From assembly GCF_900095735.1 (NCBI RefSeq), contig NZ_FNLO01000014.1:1-64000 (forward strand): DNA of 64,000 nucleotides. Reading direction: 5' to 3'. This stretch comes from Chitinasiproducens palmae. Its GTDB lineage: Bacteria > Pseudomonadota > Gammaproteobacteria > Burkholderiales > Burkholderiaceae. Positions 59,668 through 64,000 of the stretch are shown here, in pieces. The notes beneath the pieces are model-generated. The model was not told the origin of the DNA. It did no database searches and was given only the letters and a program-made list of their open reading frames with translations. The position numbers were made by a program, and so were the translations under genes. Within the stretch, counting starts at the first letter, position 1; each line of letters begins with the position of its first letter.

Positions 59668-60855
59668 ATGATCATCACATCGCTGCTCGATACCGACCTC
59701 TACAAATTCACGATGATGCAGGTGGTGCTGCATTGCTTCCCGGCGGCACAGGTCGAATATCGTTTCCGTTGTCGGACGCCGGACGTCGATCTGGTGCCCT
59801 ACGTCGACGAGATTCGCGCGGAGATCGCGGGCCTGTGCGAACTGCGCTTCAGCGACGAGGAACTGGATTATCTGCGCCGCCTGCGTTTCATCAAATCCGA
59901 TTTCATCGACTTCCTCTCGCTTTACCAGCTCCGCGAAAAGTACATCGACGTGCGTCCCGCCGCGAGCGGCAACGGCGAGATCGACATCGAGATCCGCGGT
60001 CCGTGGCTGCACACCATCCTGTTCGAGATCCCGGTCCTGTCGATCGTCAACGAGGTGTATTTCCGCAATACGCAGCGCGTGCCCGACTACACCGAGGGCC
60101 GCGCGCGCCTGGCCGACAAGATGTACATGCTCGGCGGCCGTCCCGAATATGCCGAGTGCAAGATCGCCGACTACGGTACCCGCCGGCGTTTCTCGAAACG
60201 CTGGCACGAGGAAGTGATTCTCGCGCTCAAGGATGGTCTGGGGTCGCAATTCGCCGGCACCAGCAACGTCTATTACGCGATGAAGCACGGGCTGGTCCCG
60301 CTCGGCACGATGGCACACGAGTATCTGCAGGCGTGCCAGGCCCTTGGCCCGCGGCTGCGCGACTCGCAGGTGTTCGGTTTCGAGATGTGGGCGCGGGAGT
60401 ACCGGGGCGATCTCGGCATCGCGCTTTCGGACGTCTATGGCATGAGCGCATTCCTGCGCGATTTCGACATGTTCTTCTGCAAGCTCTTCGACGGCGCCCG
60501 GCACGACTCCGGCGACCCGTTCGACTGGGGCGAGCGCCTGATCGCGCACTACGAGGCCAATCGCTGCGATCCGAAGACCAAGACGCTGATTTTCAGCGAC
60601 TCGCTCGATATTCCAAAGGTGCTCAAGCTGTTCGAACGTTTCCACGATCGCTGCCGACTGGCATTCGGCGTCGGCACCAATTTGACCAACGACCTGGGTT
60701 ACGTGCCGCTGCAGATCGTGATCAAGATGGTCCGCTGCAACGGCCAGCCCGTCGCCAAGCTGTCCGACTCGCCAGGCAAGAACATGTGCGACGATGCCGC
60801 CTACCTGGCTTACCTCCGGCAGGTATTCGAGATACCGCCGCCGGCGGCCGACTGA
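59668..60855 (+). CDS. pncB: Nicotinate phosphoribosyltransferase
   Basis: A 395-residue enzyme that makes nicotinate mononucleotide from nicotinate and PRPP with ATP, in NAD salvage. [20 protein letters not shown] is the conserved start (59668); the frame extends to 59560 without similarity. [10 protein letters not shown] contains the phosphorylated-histidine neighbourhood region, and [12 protein letters not shown] with FSDSLDIPK are the PRPP sites. The stop codon lies inside a 13-bp tandem repeat. Confidence 0.95.
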   Translation: MIITSLLDTDLYKFTMMQVVLHCFPAAQVEYRFRCRTPDVDLVPYVDEIRAEIAGLCELRFSDEELDYLRRLRFIKSDFIDFLSLYQLREKYIDVRPAASGNGEIDIEIRGPWLHTILFEIPVLSIVNEVYFRNTQRVPDYTEGRARLADKMYMLGGRPEYAECKIADYGTRRRFSKRWHEEVILALKDGLGSQFAGTSNVYYAMKHGLVPLGTMAHEYLQACQALGPRLRDSQVFGFEMWAREYRGDLGIALSDVYGMSAFLRDFDMFFCKLFDGARHDSGDPFDWGERLIAHYEANRCDPKTKTLIFSDSLDIPKVLKLFERFHDRCRLAFGVGTNLTNDLGYVPLQIVIKMVRCNGQPVAKLSDSPGKNMCDDAAYLAYLRQVFEIPPPAAD

Positions 60856-60899
60856 ACCGGCCGACTGAGCGGGCCGAGTGAGCGGGCCGACTGAGCGGG
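60848..60899. repeat. 13-bp tandem repeat x4 across the pncB stop codon
   Basis: Units of CCGACTGAGCGGG with one to two changes, starting in the last codons of pncB. The pncB TGA (60853-60855) is in the first unit, and TGA recurs in the same place in each later unit. Confidence 0.9.
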
Positions 60900-61033
60900 C
60901 CGCATCGCAGTGGCCAAATCGCGGCGGCCGCGTCGTGCCGTTCGCGCGGCCGCCATTGTCGTCGCCGCCTGCACGCAGACACCGGCACGCAGACCCCATT
61001 CTCACCGACCGCATTCCCACCGAGAGAGACACG

Positions 61034-62023
61034 ATGACTGACAAAGTCCTGGTCACCCGCAGGGTGGCGCCCGAGGCGCTGGCCAAGCTGCGGCGGTTCG
61101 TCGAGCAGGTCGACGTTCACGAGGGCAACACGGCACTGTCCGAGGCCGAACTGATCGAACGGGTCGGCGATGCCACCGGTCTGCTGGTGCCGGGCGACGT
61201 GATCAGCGCGGCGGTGGTCGCCGCCGCGCCCCGGCTGCGCGCGGTGGCCGCCGTCTCGGTCGGCTACAACAACCTCGACATTGGCGCGATGAACGCGCGC
61301 GGCATCCTCGCGACCAACACGCCCGACGTGCTGACCGACACGACCGCGGACCTCGGTTGGGCGTTGATGATGGCAACCGCACGCCGCGTCACGGAAGCCG
61401 AGCACTATCTGCGCGCCGGCCGCTGGCGCGAGTGGCAGGCAGATCTGCTGCTCGGCCAGGATGTGCATCACAGTACCCTCGGCATCATCGGCATGGGCCG
61501 CATCGGGCAGGCGATCGCGCGTCGCGCACGCGGCTTCGACATGAACGTGCTGTATCACAATCGTTCGCGCTTGGACGAGGCGGTCGAGCGCTCGCTGGCC
61601 GCCGAGTGGGTGGCGAAGGACGAGTTGTTCCGGCGCGCCGACCACGTGGTGGTGGTCGTACCATATTCGCCCGCCACCCGGCATCTGATCGGGACCGCGG
61701 AGCTCGCGCTGATGAAGCCGACCGCGACCCTGACCAACATCGCGCGCGGCGGCGTCGTCGACGAAGAGGCGCTGCTCGCGGTGCTGCGCGATCGTCGCAT
61801 CGCCGGCGCTGGACTGGACGTGTTCGAGGGGGAGCCGGACTTCCGCAAGGGCTTCCTCGATCTCGATAACGTCGTGCTGTTGCCGCACATCGGCAGCGCC
61901 AGTGCCGCGACCCGTTTCAAGATGGCCGATCTGGCCGTCGACAATCTCATCGCGGCGCTGAATCTGGGGCCGCATGCCGGCCGGCCGGCGCACGTCGTCA
62001 ACCCCGAAGCGCGGCGCGGTTGA
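61034..62023 (+). CDS. 2-hydroxyacid dehydrogenase (glyoxylate/hydroxypyruvate reductase type)
   Basis: A 329-residue D-2-hydroxyacid dehydrogenase. The NAD(P) loop is GIIGMGRIGQAIARRA. The catalytic Arg lies in NIARGGVVDEEALL, Glu in GLDVFEGEPD and His in LLPHIGSAS. It resembles GhrB/GyaR, which reduces glyoxylate or hydroxypyruvate. The ATG at 61034 follows GAGAGAGA. It lies 178 bp after pncB and 43 bp before rmuC. Confidence 0.9.
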   Translation: MTDKVLVTRRVAPEALAKLRRFVEQVDVHEGNTALSEAELIERVGDATGLLVPGDVISAAVVAAAPRLRAVAAVSVGYNNLDIGAMNARGILATNTPDVLTDTTADLGWALMMATARRVTEAEHYLRAGRWREWQADLLLGQDVHHSTLGIIGMGRIGQAIARRARGFDMNVLYHNRSRLDEAVERSLAAEWVAKDELFRRADHVVVVVPYSPATRHLIGTAELALMKPTATLTNIARGGVVDEEALLAVLRDRRIAGAGLDVFEGEPDFRKGFLDLDNVVLLPHIGSASAATRFKMADLAVDNLIAALNLGPHAGRPAHVVNPEARRG

Positions 62024-62066
62024 CGATGCGGCGCCGTTTCCGTTTGTCTGTTGTTGCCGCTGAAAG

Positions 62067-63542
62067 ATGATCGTTTCGATATTGCTGGGCCTCGTCGCGC
62101 TTGCGTTGATCGCAATCGCCATCCTCGGCGCATTGCTCTGGCAGGCGCTGCGCGGCAGCGGCGATGGCCACGCCGAACGTGCCGCGCTCGCCGCCGATGT
62201 TGCCGAGCGGCTGCGCGCGGCACAGGCTGAGAGCGAGCGCGCGCTACGCAGCGAAATCAGCGAAAGTGGCCGGCTCGGCCGCGTCGAGGCCGGCAGCGCG
62301 TTCGTCCAATTCCAACAGGCGCTGGGCCAGCAACTGGCCCAGCTCACGTCGACGCAGCGCGAGCAGGTGACCGGCTTCGCACGTGAACTGGCTCGCCTGA
62401 CCGAGCAGAATGGCGAACGCTTCGATGTCATCCGCGCCAGTCTCAGCGCTGACGCGGCGAGCAGCCGTGACGAACAGGCCGCGGCGCTGCAGCGCTTCGG
62501 CGATACGCTGCAGCAGCAGTTGCGGTTCCTGGCCGAGCGCAACGATGCCGGTCTGGCCGAGGTGCGGGCCACCCTCGAACGCAAACTGCGGGATATCGAG
62601 ACGAACAACGCGGCGCGGCTCGACGAAATGCGACACGTCGTCGATGAAAAGCTGCACGCAACGCTGGAGCAGCGGCTCGGCGAGTCGTTCCGGCTCGTCT
62701 CCGAACGGCTGGAACAGGTGCAGCGCGGCCTCGGCGAGATGCAGACGCTCGCCGCCGGCGTCGGCGATCTCAAGAAGGTATTGAGCAACGTCAAGACGCG
62801 TGGCACGTGGGGCGAGGTGCAGCTCGAGGCCTTGCTCGAACAGTTGCTGACGTCGGAGCAGTATGCGAAGAACGTCGCGACGGTACCGGCGAGCGCCGAG
62901 CGGGTGGAATTCGCGATCCGCTTGCCGGGTCCCGAGGAGGGACGCGTGGTATGGCTGCCGATCGACGCGAAGTTCCCGCGCGAGGATTACGAGCGACTGC
63001 TGGATGCGCAGGACCGGGCGGACCCGGCTGCCGCCGAGGAAGCGGCACGCGCGCTGGACGCGCGCGTCAGATTGGAGGCTCGGTCGATCGCGCAGAAATA
63101 CCTGTCGCCGCCTCACACGACTGACTTCGCATTGATGTTCCTGCCGACCGAAGGGCTGTACGCGGAAGTGCTGCGGCGGCCCGGCCTGACCGACGCTTTG
63201 CAGCGGCAATACCGGGTGAGCGTCGCCGGGCCGACGACCTTGAGCGCGCTGCTCAACAGCCTGCAGATGGGGTTCCGGACGTTGGCGATCGAGCGACGTT
63301 CGAGCGAGGTCTGGCAAGTGCTCGGTGCGGTGAAGACGGAGTTCACCAAGTTCGGCGAGGTCCTGGCCAGGACCCGTAGCCAACTCGAGACGGTCACGCG
63401 TTCGATTGACATGGCGGAGCGCCGCAGCCGCGCGATGAGCCGGAAACTCAGCGATGTCGAGGCACTACCCGAAGAAACCGCGCCGCACGTGCTCGGACAG
63501 GGCTATCTCGGTATCGAAGCGGACGACGGCACGGCCCCCTGA
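62067..63542 (+). CDS. rmuC: DNA recombination protein RmuC
   Basis: A 491-residue RmuC with an N-terminal membrane anchor (residues 2-28), a long coiled-coil region (about 35-215), and the nuclease-like domain from about 230: LSNVKTRGTWGEVQLEALLEQ, VWLPIDAKFPREDYERLLDAQ and TTDFALMFLPTEGLYAEVL. RmuC limits inversions between repeats in E. coli. The gene starts 43 bp after the dehydrogenase, so they may share a transcript. Confidence 0.95.
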   Translation: MIVSILLGLVALALIAIAILGALLWQALRGSGDGHAERAALAADVAERLRAAQAESERALRSEISESGRLGRVEAGSAFVQFQQALGQQLAQLTSTQREQVTGFARELARLTEQNGERFDVIRASLSADAASSRDEQAAALQRFGDTLQQQLRFLAERNDAGLAEVRATLERKLRDIETNNAARLDEMRHVVDEKLHATLEQRLGESFRLVSERLEQVQRGLGEMQTLAAGVGDLKKVLSNVKTRGTWGEVQLEALLEQLLTSEQYAKNVATVPASAERVEFAIRLPGPEEGRVVWLPIDAKFPREDYERLLDAQDRADPAAAEEAARALDARVRLEARSIAQKYLSPPHTTDFALMFLPTEGLYAEVLRRPGLTDALQRQYRVSVAGPTTLSALLNSLQMGFRTLAIERRSSEVWQVLGAVKTEFTKFGEVLARTRSQLETVTRSIDMAERRSRAMSRKLSDVEALPEETAPHVLGQGYLGIEADDGTAP

Positions 63543-63562
63543 GGGCAGGCCGTCGCGCGGTT

Positions 63563-63838
63563 TCAGACTTCTTCGGGAAGGTCGCTGAGGACGATCTCGA
63601 TGCCGCCGAAGCGGCTCGCGACCCAGTTGTAAGCATGGCAGGCGATCCACAGCAGCACAAAGCCGATCAGCGCATTGAAGATCAGCGCGCTGAACACGGT
63701 GCCGAGCGGAATCTCGCCATAGCGGAAGAAGGCCACGACCACGGCCAGCAGCACGATGGGCACGCTGAACGTCAGATAGATCAGGATCAGGGACTTCGCC
63801 GTCTGCCCCGGTGCGATGTAGCTGATTTGTTTTCTCAT
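63563..63838 (-). CDS. 91-residue two-span membrane protein
   Basis: Two hydrophobic segments at about residues 17-38 and 46-65. The end, HAYNWVASRFGGIEIVLSDLPEE, resembles the conserved tail of DUF3566-type membrane proteins (YN-x-A-x-GGIE). GAGGAGA lies seven bases before the ATG at 63838. Convergent with rmuC. Function unknown. Confidence 0.65.
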   Translation of the reverse strand: MRKQISYIAPGQTAKSLILIYLTFSVPIVLLAVVVAFFRYGEIPLGTVFSALIFNALIGFVLLWIACHAYNWVASRFGGIEIVLSDLPEEV

Positions 63839-63923
63839 TTGATTCTCCTCTTTTTGTTTGTCGCGCCGCGTGTCGGCAATCGGCTCCCGGGCCGGCGCAC
63901 CGCACGCGCGTTCATCCGGCCGC

Positions 63924-64000
63924 TCAAAGCAGGCCGTCGAAGAAGGTCACGTCGACCGTATCCCCGGCGTTCACTGCCGCGCGCTCGGCTTCCAGCAGAA
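63924..64000 (-). CDS. C-terminal end of an unidentified gene
   Basis: Open from the window edge to a TGA at 63926-63924. The last residues read LLEAERAAVNAGDTVDVTFFDGLL. The pattern recalls the C-terminal beta barrel of MoeA-like molybdopterin molybdotransferases (acidic start, then AGDTVDV), but 24 residues are too few to decide. Confidence 0.35.
   Translation of the reverse strand, partial: LLEAERAAVNAGDTVDVTFFDGLL

Overview
The window is a high-GC chromosomal segment of a beta-proteobacterium, most likely Burkholderiaceae. The grounds are gene families and order: rpsP-rimM-trmD-rplS, htpG-ubiC, nth-rsxB, an intracellular polyhydroxyalkanoate depolymerase whose predicted nucleophile is Cys183, and a long-form thymidylate synthase. 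Almost every gene is chromosomal core or soft-core. I see no transposase, integrase, phage gene, plasmid gene or CRISPR array. The species cannot be named from the sequence alone.

Layout. 0-6.3 kb: the end of etfA, an acyl-CoA dehydrogenase, dadA divergent from an Lrp regulator, a radical SAM protein behind a near-consensus LexA box, and a TM2 membrane protein. 6.7-9.0 kb: the S16/RimM/TrmD/L19 operon with a clear terminator. 9.1-23 kb: CoA-type Nudix hydrolase, CbiB-like protein, M48 protease-RsgA pair, orn, mog, darP, pmbA, folA/thyA, two lipoproteins, fumC and a phospholipase D-type lipoprotein. 23-31 kb: tRNA-Arg, a 37-residue membrane peptide, rubredoxin, uup, parE, parC and a CopD-like protein. 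31.8-38.9 kb: a GGDEF-EAL protein, then RidA, a PLP aminotransferase, a glyoxalase-like protein and a DUF2917 protein, divergent from a MocR-type regulator. 38.9-43 kb: a heat-shock-type promoter in front of htpG-ubiC-deoxyinosine glycosylase-spermidine synthase-like, all with overlapping start and stop codons. 43-50 kb: EamA exporter, transaldolase, BenE transporter, VWA/MoxR pair and two small cytochromes c. 50-57 kb: DUF1841, nth, rsxB, a TetR regulator, phaZ and a GH15 hydrolase. 57-64 kb: CorA-type transporter, tRNA-Asn, 7Fe ferredoxin, pncB, a 2-hydroxyacid dehydrogenase, rmuC, a small membrane protein and a cut-off gene end.

Two things run through the whole window. First, many genes are joined by 4-8 base stop/start overlaps (M48-rsgA, htpG-ubiC-glycosylase-SpeE-like, rsxB-nth), which marks translationally coupled sets. 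Second, short tandem repeats of 6-14 bp are unusually common in the intergenic DNA. At least three of them (dadA, folA, pncB) lie across the stop codon itself. In-frame relatives encode low-complexity linkers in RsgA, Uup and the radical SAM protein.

No single wholly new defence or biosynthetic system is visible. The best leads are the LexA-controlled radical SAM gene, the MocR/DUF2917/VOC/aminotransferase/RidA cluster, two very small secreted or membrane peptides, the stop-codon repeats, and an orphan minus-strand terminator that suggests a small RNA near 57 kb.
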